DNA from: CAG-238 sp934277695
GTDB taxonomy: Bacteria; Bacillota; Clostridia; Peptostreptococcales; Anaerovoracaceae
Length of the DNA stretch: 64,000 nt
Direction of reading: 5' to 3'
Assembly: GCA_934277695.1 (NCBI GenBank)
Contig: CAKQVG010000004.1
Location: 46,706-110,705, forward strand
The stretch's first letter is position 1. Each line of letters starts with the position of its first letter. A model generated the notes under the pieces. The model was not told the DNA's origin, did no database searches, and saw only the letters and a program-made list of their open reading frames with translations. Below, one piece after another: positions 34,504 through 42,295 of the stretch. A program made the translations under genes and the position numbers.

Positions 34504-34703
34504 ATTTAAACCTCCAAAATAATCATAAAAGACAGGACGCTTTCGCTCAAAATCGTCCTCTCCTTCATGATTCATCAAAAAATCATGCAAAAAAGAGTTT
34601 CCCCATAATACGACGATAAGCGGGAGGAATCATCCCTCCCGCTGTATGCCTGAAGTCATATATAATATGTATCTGATTTCAAAAAGCAAGTCGTACTATA
34701 TTG
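34504..34703 (-). other. Gap between binding-protein gene and livH, with hairpins
   Basis: A perfect stem AGCGGGAGG/CCTCCCGCT is at 34619-34643, with a weaker CATGAT/ATCATG stem near 34566-34586. Neither has a T run in the minus direction. Stable hairpins after a binding-protein gene commonly protect or attenuate the message so the binding protein is made in excess; that is inference here. Confidence 0.5.
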
Positions 34704-35885
34704 TTATTGTTCGATCGTCTGTGTCTTAACGAATTCCCATTCACCGGTTTCGGTGTTGCAGTGCTTAACAACAGCTTCTGTCTTTTCAGCATCGCCTGTT
34801 TCGTTGAACTTAACAGTACCGCATACTCCGCCTTCGTATACGAGGTCAGGAAGAACTGCAAGGATGTCTGCAGGTTCTTTCGAGTTTGCTTTCTTGATTG
34901 CTTCAAGAGCAACGAAGTAAGCATCATAACCCATTGCGGATACAGCAGCAATCTGGTCGTTGCCGTTGTTGTTAGCCTTAGCTGTGGAATCGGAGTTGAT
35001 CCATTCTTTGATTCCGTTATCGAAGTCAGGGTTTCCGCCTTCCTGATAGAAAGTCGTAACATTGAGTTCGATGTTCTTGCCCTTAGCAGCTTCGAGAACT
35101 ACGTTGGAGTCCCAAGTGTCGCCTGCAAGGATTGGCATTCCGAGTTTCTGTGCTTCTGCCTGGTCGATGATAAGAGCTGCGGCTTCGATGGATACCGGTG
35201 AGTAGAATACGTCGCATCCCTTAGCCTTAGCGTTTGCTACATAGGATGTGAAGTCGGAGTTTCCCTGCGGGAACTGTTCTTCCACAACCTTACCGCCGAG
35301 TTTCTCGAAAGCCTCAACGAAGTAGTTTACAAGACCTACGGAATAGTCGTCACCGAGCTTGGATAAGCAGTAAGCTTTTCTCTGTCCGTTTTCATATGCG
35401 AAGTTTGCAAGAACGGTGCCCTGGAACGGATCGAGGAAGCAGATGCGGAAGTAAACCGGATTGCCTTCTGTTACCTGTGGGTTCGTACAAGTGATTCCGA
35501 GTGCAGGCATTCCTGCTTCTTTGAATACTTTACCTGCTGCGATTGCAACTGCAGAACCGTAAGTTCCGAGTACCATGGATACGCCGGAGGATACGAGGGT
35601 CTGAGCAGCGGAGATACCCTTATTTGTATCGGATTCATTGTCAGCCGTTACAAGTTCTACCTTGTAAGTTTCACCGTTGATCTCAACTGTAGGCTGTACC
35701 TTGTTTGCGTACTGGACTCCCAGTGTTTCCTGCTTGCCGCCTGCACCGTTGTCTCCGGATGCCGGTTCAAAAACGCCGATTTTAACCGTGCCTGCATATT
35801 CTGCGTCGTCATTGCTTCCGCAGCCGACTGCAAACAGAGTGAAAATCATTACGAGTGCCAATAATAAAGCAACTTTCTTTTTCAT
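34704..35885 (-). CDS. livK: ABC transporter substrate-binding lipoprotein (branched-chain amino-acid type) 2
   Basis: Lipoprotein of 393 residues with signal peptide MKKKVALLLALVMIFTLF and lipobox FAVGCGS. The mature start TVKIGVFEPASGDNGAGGKQ parallels the other binding protein of the cluster, so the two are paralogues with perhaps different ligands. It has a strong promoter and AGGAGG. It is the first gene of the liv operon. Confidence 0.95.
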   Translation of the reverse strand: MKKKVALLLALVMIFTLFAVGCGSNDDAEYAGTVKIGVFEPASGDNGAGGKQETLGVQYANKVQPTVEINGETYKVELVTADNESDTNKGISAAQTLVSSGVSMVLGTYGSAVAIAAGKVFKEAGMPALGITCTNPQVTEGNPVYFRICFLDPFQGTVLANFAYENGQRKAYCLSKLGDDYSVGLVNYFVEAFEKLGGKVVEEQFPQGNSDFTSYVANAKAKGCDVFYSPVSIEAAALIIDQAEAQKLGMPILAGDTWDSNVVLEAAKGKNIELNVTTFYQEGGNPDFDNGIKEWINSDSTAKANNNGNDQIAAVSAMGYDAYFVALEAIKKANSKEPADILAVLPDLVYEGGVCGTVKFNETGDAEKTEAVVKHCNTETGEWEFVKTQTIEQ

Positions 35886-35927
35886 TCTAAATGTCCTCCT
35901 AATTTAATCGGTTACAAATATACAAAG

Positions 35928-35956
35928 ATTATATACCGTATTGACACTTTTTGCAA
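35928..35956 (-). promoter_or_regulatory. Promoter of the liv operon
   Basis: -35 TTGCAA (35951-35956), a 17-base spacer and -10 TATAAT (35928-35933), read on the minus strand, about 40 bases before the binding-protein start. The remaining AT-rich gap up to 36053 shows no other clear signal. Confidence 0.8.
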
Positions 35957-36053
35957 GCATTTTTAACTTTTTTGTTATCTTATAACAATTTTCATCGCAA
36001 AATTCTGTTTTTACATTACTATTGTTTGCTTTTTTAAACAAAATTTGCAGTTT

Positions 36054-36758
36054 TTACGCCTCCTGCGGTCTTAATCCGAGCGCATGGCTGACCGGAAGTG
36101 AAAATACAATCGCCTGCGCTTTTGTATCCAGCCCCGCCTTTTCCATAATTGCTTTCATTATATTGTTTCTTCCCTGTGCAGGGGTTACGAGCAGGTGAAT
36201 CTCTTTCTCGGAAGCAATGGAAAAGCCAAAAAACTTTTCCGTATATTCCGCTCCGGTCCCCTTCGCTTTGATGACCGTTCCGCCTGCAGCTCCCGCCTCA
36301 CGGGCAGCGTCCATAATCAAGTCGCTGTATCCTTCATTTGCAATTACAAATATCAATTCATGATCCGTTTTTACAGCCATTCTCTCCATCCTTTCCAATG
36401 TCTCGCGGCTTTTTCCACTCATATCCAGTATTTGACCGTCCAGCATATATTCGAGGCTCCGCTTTCCGCCGATTGTGTTAAGCGGAACTACCGCAACAAT
36501 TCCGTTTCCCGTAAGGTCAATAAACAGTTTTCTTTTAAACGCCCTTAGCAGTGGATTCAGCCCTGCGCCTGTCACAATACCGAAAATAATCGCTTTTTCC
36601 GAGGAATTCAGATAGAGATAATCCAGAATCTCACCGGAAGCGGTTCCCTGCCCTAAAACGACGTCCGTCGTAAATACATTATTTTCCTGAAACAGATTGA
36701 TTGCCGCTTCGGTTTTCTCTCTGTCCGTTATGGCTATAACCATATTTAATCCATCCAT
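36054..36758 (-). CDS. PII-like protein with two GlnB-type halves
   Basis: A 234-residue protein that looks like two PII-fold units in tandem: MVIAITDREKTEAAINLFQ... in the first half and LIFVIANEGYSDLIMDAARE...GGTVIKAKGTG...KEIHLLVTPAQGRNNIMKAI in the second. The second half carries the PII-typical GGTVIKAKG strand. GGAGG precedes the start at 36758. It lies ten bases after the DUF1538 gene. PII proteins bind adenylnucleotides and gate transporters, so regulation of the DUF1538 protein is likely; this is inferred. Confidence 0.8.
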   Translation of the reverse strand: MDGLNMVIAITDREKTEAAINLFQENNVFTTDVVLGQGTASGEILDYLYLNSSEKAIIFGIVTGAGLNPLLRAFKRKLFIDLTGNGIVAVVPLNTIGGKRSLEYMLDGQILDMSGKSRETLERMERMAVKTDHELIFVIANEGYSDLIMDAAREAGAAGGTVIKAKGTGAEYTEKFFGFSIASEKEIHLLVTPAQGRNNIMKAIMEKAGLDTKAQAIVFSLPVSHALGLRPQEA

Positions 36759-36768
36759 GGCAATCCTC

Positions 36769-38301
36769 CTATAATTCAATAATATCTTCGTCCGCATAAT
36801 CCCGGATGTAATCCTGAATGAGCGAGCGGGCTTTTTCTTCTCTCTTCTTGCGAATCTTGTATTCCACACCCAGAAGCTGAATCGTAACCAGCGGCGTCAT
36901 CGCAACCATCGCAACCACGCCGAACGCGTCGGTTACAATACGGTCTGCACCTCCGATTGCCTCGCAGGCACCCATCGCGAAAGGAAGCAGGAAGGTCGCC
37001 GTCATCGGTCCTGATGCTACTCCGCCCGAGTCAAACGCGATTGCCGTAAAGATTTTCGGTGTAAAGAAGCTCAGCCCCAGTGCCAGAACATAGCCCGGAA
37101 CCAGAAAGTACATGACGGAAATACCCGTAAGAACCCTCACCATCGCCAGCGCCAGCGAAGTCGCCACGCCGATGGACAAAGAAAGCTGCATCGCCTTCGC
37201 AGGAATGCTGCCCGCCGTCAGGTCTTCAACCTGCTTATTCAATACATGAACCGCCGGCTCTGCCTGAACAATATAGTATCCGATTAACATAGCTATCGGA
37301 ATCAAAATCCAATTGTAATTGAGTTTCCCAATGAGGCTGCCGATATAGTTTCCGACAGGCATAAATCCAACATTCACGCCTGTAAGAAAAAGCACAAGTC
37401 CGACATAAGTAAATATCAGACCAATGCCGATACTCACCAGTTGTCTTTTTGATATCTTAATATAAACCGCATTAAAAAGGAAGAAAAAGACGATAATCGG
37501 CGCGAGCGCAATTGCAACTTCCTCTGCGTACTGCGGCAGTCCCTGCACGAAAAGCAGAATCATATCCTGCGAATCCTGCATTTCCGGTATTTCAACCGGA
37601 ACATATGCGCCTTCTGTCGGATACAGCAGACCCAAAACCAGCACCGCTAAAATCGGTCCAATCGAGCAGAGCGCGACAAGACCAAAGCTGTCGTCTCCCG
37701 CATGCCTGTCGCTTCGTATGGACGAAACACCCACGCCAAGCGCCATGATAAACGGAACTGTCATCGGCCCGGTCGTAACTCCTCCGGAGTCAAATGCCAC
37801 CGCCCAGAAATTTTTCGGCACGAGCATGGCAATTCCAAAGACGATAATATAAAATCCAATCAGCAAAGTATTCAAACTGATTCCAAACAAAATTCTCAGC
37901 ATGGCGATAACCAGAAACACGCCGACGCCAAGCGCAACCGTTCCAATCAGTACTTGATTCGGTATCGTCGGGACCTGATTGGCAAGCACCTGTAAATCAG
38001 GCTCTGAAATCGTGATAATGACTCCCAGCAAAAAGCTCACGAAAACAATCAGCCAAAGTTTTCTGGATTTCGTGATACAGCTTCCCACCTTTGTTCCGAT
38101 TGGTGTCATCGCCGTGTCCGCTCCCAGCGTAAAGAAAGCCATTCCGATAATGAGCAGCGCTGCTCCGGTCAAAAACGCCATAAGCATATTGTTTGGTATC
38201 GGTGATATTGTGAAGCACAGTGCCATAACGATCAGCGTAATCGGAAGCACTGATGTGAGGGCTTCCCGAAACTTATCCTGCAGTAAATTGTGATTATGCA
38301 A
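36769..38301 (-). CDS. DUF1538 membrane protein (putative transporter)
   Basis: A 510-residue membrane protein with two homologous halves. Each half carries FDSGGVxxGPMT (VAFDSGGVTTGPMTVPF and IAFDSGGVASGPMTATF) in an inverted or tandem repeat layout usual for transporters. Function is not known to me. The TTG start at 38301 is supported by AAGGAGG eight bases upstream. The downstream PII-like gene suggests that uptake of a nitrogen compound or metabolite is controlled by energy or nitrogen status. Confidence 0.85.
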   Translation of the reverse strand: MHNHNLLQDKFREALTSVLPITLIVMALCFTISPIPNNMLMAFLTGAALLIIGMAFFTLGADTAMTPIGTKVGSCITKSRKLWLIVFVSFLLGVIITISEPDLQVLANQVPTIPNQVLIGTVALGVGVFLVIAMLRILFGISLNTLLIGFYIIVFGIAMLVPKNFWAVAFDSGGVTTGPMTVPFIMALGVGVSSIRSDRHAGDDSFGLVALCSIGPILAVLVLGLLYPTEGAYVPVEIPEMQDSQDMILLFVQGLPQYAEEVAIALAPIIVFFFLFNAVYIKISKRQLVSIGIGLIFTYVGLVLFLTGVNVGFMPVGNYIGSLIGKLNYNWILIPIAMLIGYYIVQAEPAVHVLNKQVEDLTAGSIPAKAMQLSLSIGVATSLALAMVRVLTGISVMYFLVPGYVLALGLSFFTPKIFTAIAFDSGGVASGPMTATFLLPFAMGACEAIGGADRIVTDAFGVVAMVAMTPLVTIQLLGVEYKIRKKREEKARSLIQDYIRDYADEDIIEL

Positions 38302-38348
38302 AAGGCAGTCCTCCTTTCAAATAGAAAAATTAGAAATATAACATTTGG

Positions 38349-38396
38349 GGTGCTTCGGTGCGGAATCCCACTGTGCCGCCTGATACATCACCCCAT
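38349..38396 (-). promoter_or_regulatory. Structured leader of the DUF1538 gene, unidentified
   Basis: Read on the minus strand, GGGGTG and CACCCC close an about 48-base element whose interior can form a second GCGG/CCGC stem. A TATAAT lies just upstream (near 38400-38405), so the RNA would begin almost at the stem. I could not match it to a known riboswitch class. The rest of the 38302-38686 gap holds only this and the rubrerythrin promoter. Confidence 0.45.
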
Positions 38397-38510
38397 TTTA
38401 TTATATCTATTTTTCCTGCGCTTCGCCAGATAATTTTTTGTTAAAAAGATGTTAATCGTGTGAATTTATTTCAAATCATCGGTTTTGGTTGTTTTTTGAG
38501 TTTTGTTCGA

Positions 38511-38539
38511 TTGCGTCGCAGGCGCTTTTGTGGTAATAT
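38511..38539 (+). promoter_or_regulatory. Promoter of the reverse rubrerythrin gene
   Basis: -35 TTGCGT (38511-38516), a 17-base spacer and -10 TAATAT (38534-38539). The 5' leader is about 140 bases. A 44-codon ORF starts at 38546, near the predicted transcription start, and its stop overlaps the AAGGAGG of the rubrerythrin gene. Confidence 0.6.
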
Positions 38540-38686
38540 CTTTATATGAGAGAATATATCTTAGCACAGCTTAGTCGAAGCGGCTTTCGTCATCCGGATT
38601 TTTCGATGGCATTCGTTTGTCCGGGCAGCCACGGCGACTCCCTTTTTCGGCTTACACGTGCGAAAACTTTAAGGAGGTAACAAATT

Positions 38687-39271
38687 ATGAAATGGGTATG
38701 TACAGTTTGCGGTTACGTTCATGAAGGCGATCAGCCGCCTGCAGAATGTCCGGTTTGCCACGTTGGTGCTGACAAGTTTGAAAAAGTTGAAGGTGAAATG
38801 ACGCTTGCTGCTGAGCACGAATATGGTGTTTACGCAAAGACCGTAAAGAATAATCCTGATATCAAAGAAGAAGACAAAAAATTTATTTTTGAGCAGCTCA
38901 TGGCTAACTTCCAGGGCGAATGCTCTGAAGTCGGCATGTACCTTTGCATGGCTCGCATCGCTCACAGAGAAGGCTATCCTGAAATCGGTCTTTACTGGGA
39001 AAAGGCTGCTTACGAGGAAGCAGAACACGCTGCGAAATTTGCTGAATTATTAGGCGAAGACTTAGAGCCGAACATGAAGGCTACTACGAAGGACAACCTC
39101 GCATGGAGAGTTGACTGTGAATTCGGCGCAACCGCGGGCAAATTCGACCTCGCAAAGGTTGCAAAGATGAACAATCTCGACGCCATTCACGACACCGTTC
39201 ACGAAATGGCACGCGACGAAGCAAGACACGGCAAGGCACTCAAGGGCCTGCTGGAGAGATACTTCGGATAG
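38687..39271 (+). CDS. rbr: Reverse rubrerythrin
   Basis: Peroxide-detoxifying protein of anaerobes. The rubredoxin-like CxxC pairs are at the N-terminus (VCTVCGYVHEGD and ECPVCHVGAD), ahead of the ferritin-like diiron domain (FEQLMANFQGECSEVGMYL, EEAEHAAKF, ARDEARHGKAL). This order is the reverse of classical rubrerythrin. Length is 194 residues. AAGGAGG precedes the start and a terminator follows. Confidence 0.96.
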   Translation: MKWVCTVCGYVHEGDQPPAECPVCHVGADKFEKVEGEMTLAAEHEYGVYAKTVKNNPDIKEEDKKFIFEQLMANFQGECSEVGMYLCMARIAHREGYPEIGLYWEKAAYEEAEHAAKFAELLGEDLEPNMKATTKDNLAWRVDCEFGATAGKFDLAKVAKMNNLDAIHDTVHEMARDEARHGKALKGLLERYFG

Positions 39272-39288
39272 ACATACGTATAAGAAAG

Positions 39289-39316
39289 AGCGCAAGCTGC
39301 AGCTTGCGCTTTTTTT
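39289..39316 (+). terminator. Rubrerythrin terminator
   Basis: A perfect 22-base palindrome formed by arms AGCGCAAGCTG (39289-39299) and CAGCTTGCGCT (39300-39310) is followed by a run of seven Ts. Confidence 0.93.
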
Positions 39317-39705
39317 GCTGGCCGCCGCATTAAGGCTTACTTCCTGTTAATGCGACAGCCCCTTTCTATCTGAGTGTTCGGGGTAAGCAAATTTTTATTC
39401 TGGAAAAATTAGGTAATTCCCACCAGATGCCTCATATAGACCCACTTTTCGTGTATTTTCGCCTGTTAAGCACCCCTTCTATCCCATTTTTCGTCGGATT
39501 TTTGGCATGCTTTTACCCTTTTCAAAAATGTAATATTTTGGGATGTTGAAATTTCAATGTTTTTCTATTGCATCATTTTGTAATTATTTTACATCAGCAC
39601 CTTTTCTCCTCCAAGAATCCCCCGGATACACGAAGCACCCCTTTATAGAAGCCTTCTTCGTGTAACCGCTATTTCCGGCCTCGGAAATAACACAGCCCCT
39701 TTCCT
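39317..39705 (+). repeat. Dispersed intergenic repeat family 1, copy 2
   Basis: Collinear with the reverse complement of 16741-17193. It begins with the GCATTAA...TTAATGC hairpin and CAGCCCC, continues through TATCTGAGTGTTCGGGGTAAG and the GGAAAAATTAGG block, and ends with GATACACGAAGCACCCC and the TTCGTGTAA/CGGAAATAAC region. It fills the gap between rubrerythrin and the lipoprotein gene. No gene is supported in it. Confidence 0.85.
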
Positions 39706-39843
39706 TTTTTTGCGGACCGCCGGGTAGCAGCAGAACGCGTCATGCTCAAGCTTAAGATTTCTGCACGGTTTAGCACGGTGCATAACCTTTTAGCTGGATA
39801 AAACACTATAATTAGGTAATAAAATTTTTTAAGGAGAAGAAAG

Positions 39844-40305
39844 ATGAAAAAGAAAATCTTAGCAATTATTATGGTTATGGCTATGTGCCTCGCACTTTGT
39901 GCCTGCGGCGGCGGAACGGCTGCAACCATCACAGACAATGATGGCAATACAGTGCAGATGACAGCAAAAGAGTTAAAGAAAGTTTATGACGAAAATGAGG
40001 CACGATTTGATAAGTTATACAAAGATGCAGAAATCACATTGACTGGAACAGTAGAATCCATAAAAAGTAACTTTATGTACTCCGGTTCTTCTACACGGTA
40101 TGACAGCATTACATTAGAGGACGGCTGGCAAGTTGATATTGCCCATGGCTCCCATGATGATGTTTTATTGGATCTTGGTGCCGGCAGCACTATTACAGTA
40201 ACCTCTGAGATATACTCTGCGGTTGGCGCAAATATAAAGTTGTGTTCGATGAGTTCATCTAACGGACGAATCTGGGATGACTACTCGGAGATTGCATTGA
40301 ATTAA
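39844..40305 (+). CDS. Small lipoprotein with OB-fold-like domain
   Basis: A 153-residue lipoprotein with lipobox ALCACGG at about residues 18-22. The mature part includes TLTGTVESIKSNFMYSGSST and GAGSTITVTSEIYSAVGANI, a pattern like the tRNA_anti-like OB-fold lipoproteins of Firmicutes. AAGGAGAAG precedes the start and TATAAT lies near 39808. Function is unknown. Confidence 0.8.
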   Translation: MKKKILAIIMVMAMCLALCACGGGTAATITDNDGNTVQMTAKELKKVYDENEARFDKLYKDAEITLTGTVESIKSNFMYSGSSTRYDSITLEDGWQVDIAHGSHDDVLLDLGAGSTITVTSEIYSAVGANIKLCSMSSSNGRIWDDYSEIALN

Positions 40306-40320
40306 AATCCAATATATTCC

Positions 40321-40349
40321 TTGCATTTTATTCCATTTTGTGCTATTAT
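40321..40349 (+). promoter_or_regulatory. Promoter of the Rpn-family gene
   Basis: -35 TTGCAT (40321-40326), a 17-base spacer and -10 TATTAT (40344-40349), about 70 bases before the start codon. Confidence 0.6.
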
Positions 40350-40418
40350 TAATTTACAGAAATTTCTATTTAATATGAATGGATCCATTCTCCCCACTAT
40401 ATGTGAAGGAGGAATGCA

Positions 40419-41333
40419 ATGGAAAAGAAAAACCTAACAACCAGCGAAGACATCGCAAAACTCTACACCGATACCTATCGTCCCCGAATGCCACTTTATA
40501 ACGACTATGTCTTTCACCGTATCTACGGAAGCGATACTGAAGAGTCACGCGCGGCCCTCATCGGCCTGCTTAACATTATTTTAGAGCGAAAGGGCGACCC
40601 GATTCGTCACATTGAAATCACCAATCCGATTGATTTAGGTGACTGGATACTGGATAAAGATACCATCATGGACATCAAAGCACAAACCGATTCCGGTGAG
40701 CTCCTGACCATCGAAATGCAGGTCGATAAGCTTACCTATTATCGAAATCGTGCACTCTTTTATGGAGGCAGGCTGGTCAATTCGTCGTTGAAGTCGGGCG
40801 AAAATTATGATAAGATGAGGAAAAGCATTGTAGTTTCCATCATCAATCCCAAGCTGTTCCCGGAAGAAATCGGCTGTCACAGTATTTTCGATGTGAGGGA
40901 GCAAAACACAGGACATCGTTTATGCGACCGGCTTGAATTTCATTTTCTTGAGCTTGGAAAAGTCGATCCGAATAAGCCAATCGAGGAGATGACACAGATT
41001 GAGAAACTTGCGGTTTATCTCAGGTATGCCAACGATGAGAACTACAAAGACTCCGTGCAGGAAATATGCGGAAGTGAGGAGGAAATCATCATGGCTGAAA
41101 ACTTATATCGGAGGGCAACGAAGGAAGAGCGTGAGGCAGCATGGGCAGAATGCCGCATGATTTATCAGCACGATAAAGTCTCTATGCTCGAAGATGCACG
41201 CAGAGAAGGGCATGCCGAAGGTGCGGCGCAGAAGCAGCGCGAAATTGCGAAAAGCATGAAGGCGAAAAAAATCCCGACCGCTGACATCGCAGAAATAACC
41301 GGGCTTTCTACTGAAGAGGTCGAAAAGTTGTAA
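40419..41333 (+). CDS. rpn: Rpn-family PD-(D/E)XK nuclease (transposase_31-like)
   Basis: A 304-residue protein of the recombination-promoting nuclease family. The nuclease core includes PLYNDYVFHRIYG at the N-terminus and the catalytic stretch MDIKAQTDSGELLTIEMQ (D...ExQ, about residues 88-105). The C-terminal tail is charged and ends in the family motif TADIAEITGLSTEEVEKL. A second, broken member is at 62953-63760. Rpn proteins cut DNA and have been linked to recombination and phage defence. AAGGAGG precedes the start. Confidence 0.9.
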   Translation: MEKKNLTTSEDIAKLYTDTYRPRMPLYNDYVFHRIYGSDTEESRAALIGLLNIILERKGDPIRHIEITNPIDLGDWILDKDTIMDIKAQTDSGELLTIEMQVDKLTYYRNRALFYGGRLVNSSLKSGENYDKMRKSIVVSIINPKLFPEEIGCHSIFDVREQNTGHRLCDRLEFHFLELGKVDPNKPIEEMTQIEKLAVYLRYANDENYKDSVQEICGSEEEIIMAENLYRRATKEEREAAWAECRMIYQHDKVSMLEDARREGHAEGAAQKQREIAKSMKAKKIPTADIAEITGLSTEEVEKL

Positions 41334-41357
41334 TTTTAAATAATTGAATTTATCAAA

Positions 41358-41387
41358 ATAGGAAGCCTGCGTGGGCTTCCTATTTTT
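41358..41387 (+). terminator. Terminator after the Rpn gene
   Basis: ATAGGAAGCC (41358-41367) pairs with GGCTTCCTAT (41374-41383), followed by TTTTT. A second stem, CATCCACGC/GCGTGGATG (41397-41420), lies just beyond and may serve the opposite-strand lipoprotein gene. Confidence 0.9.
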
Positions 41388-41444
41388 GTCTATGTGCATC
41401 CACGCGACTGTGCGTGGATGATTTGTAATCTTACTCCACCAGTA

Positions 41445-42227
41445 TCAGGCCGAAGTGATTGCGTCGATGTTTTCCTGTGTGATATCTTTATAATCCACCG
41501 TAATCTCTGCTGCCTGGCCGTATGTATCTGCAACAATCTTATCGTAAGCGGTTTTGTCGACAGGATCCACGGATTTGGTCAGATCCTCGTAAATGTAGTA
41601 AACAAGCCCGGATTTGCTCGTGTCAACAGCGTCAGGATACGGATTGCCGTCGAAGTCTTTCGGGAAAAATTCCTTGCTCCATGCGTCTATGTAATACTTC
41701 ATTTCGTACGCATCTTTGTCTGCGTCATACTTGTAGATTTCGTAAGGCCAGAAGTCTCCCGCCAGCCCCTGATTATGGGATGCTCCCACTGTCACATAGC
41801 CGTTATCGAAAAAGTCCACAGCCGGAAATTCCGAAAATTCTTCCGTAATCGCATCTTTTTCCTGGTCATACTTAAAGATATAAAAAACCTCGCCGACTAC
41901 CGGTGCGTTGTTGAAATTAATCAGAAGTTCGTCCATGCCGTCCCCGTCGATATCCGTAATCGCAAATTGGTTATCGCCCCATACGGAGGCCTCATCTCCA
42001 TCGTTCACATAAAGCTGCTCACCGTTTGGAAAAACGCGGTTATCGAGCATGTTCTGCATCGCTTCCTTATATTTCGCATGGCAGGCGGTTTGATCCACCT
42101 GCGCCTGTGTGCTGCCCGGTTCGACATTTTTGTTGTCATCGCTGTTTCCGCATGCGGCAAGTGTCGTCAGAAGTGTCAGTGCTGCGGTAAGTGCAAATAC
42201 TTTTTTGAGCATGTTTTTTCTTCTCAT
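41445..42227 (-). CDS. Lipoprotein with FG-GAP/VCBS-like calcium-loop motif
   Basis: A 260-residue secreted lipoprotein with signal peptide MLKKVFALTAALTLLTTLA and lipobox LAACGN. ITDIDGDGMDELLI (about residues 89-102) is the DxDGDGxDE loop seen in FG-GAP/VCBS-like repeats and calcium sites. The remainder is acidic and rich in Tyr and Asp. Function is unknown. It faces the Rpn gene across a terminator region. Confidence 0.8.
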   Translation of the reverse strand: MRRKNMLKKVFALTAALTLLTTLAACGNSDDNKNVEPGSTQAQVDQTACHAKYKEAMQNMLDNRVFPNGEQLYVNDGDEASVWGDNQFAITDIDGDGMDELLINFNNAPVVGEVFYIFKYDQEKDAITEEFSEFPAVDFFDNGYVTVGASHNQGLAGDFWPYEIYKYDADKDAYEMKYYIDAWSKEFFPKDFDGNPYPDAVDTSKSGLVYYIYEDLTKSVDPVDKTAYDKIVADTYGQAAEITVDYKDITQENIDAITSA

Positions 42228-42295
42228 TGTAAAATCCCTCTTGTGTAAATTATCAAACGGAGAGCCGGGAGGCTCTCCGCATTTTGCGTCTATTG

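Noticed and set aside
38349..38396. Cobalamin-riboswitch-like words on the plus strand (GGTGCGGAATCCCAC)
   Set aside because: Only a short resemblance; the B12 box and the other helices are missing, and the next plus-strand gene is rubrerythrin with its own promoter downstream.
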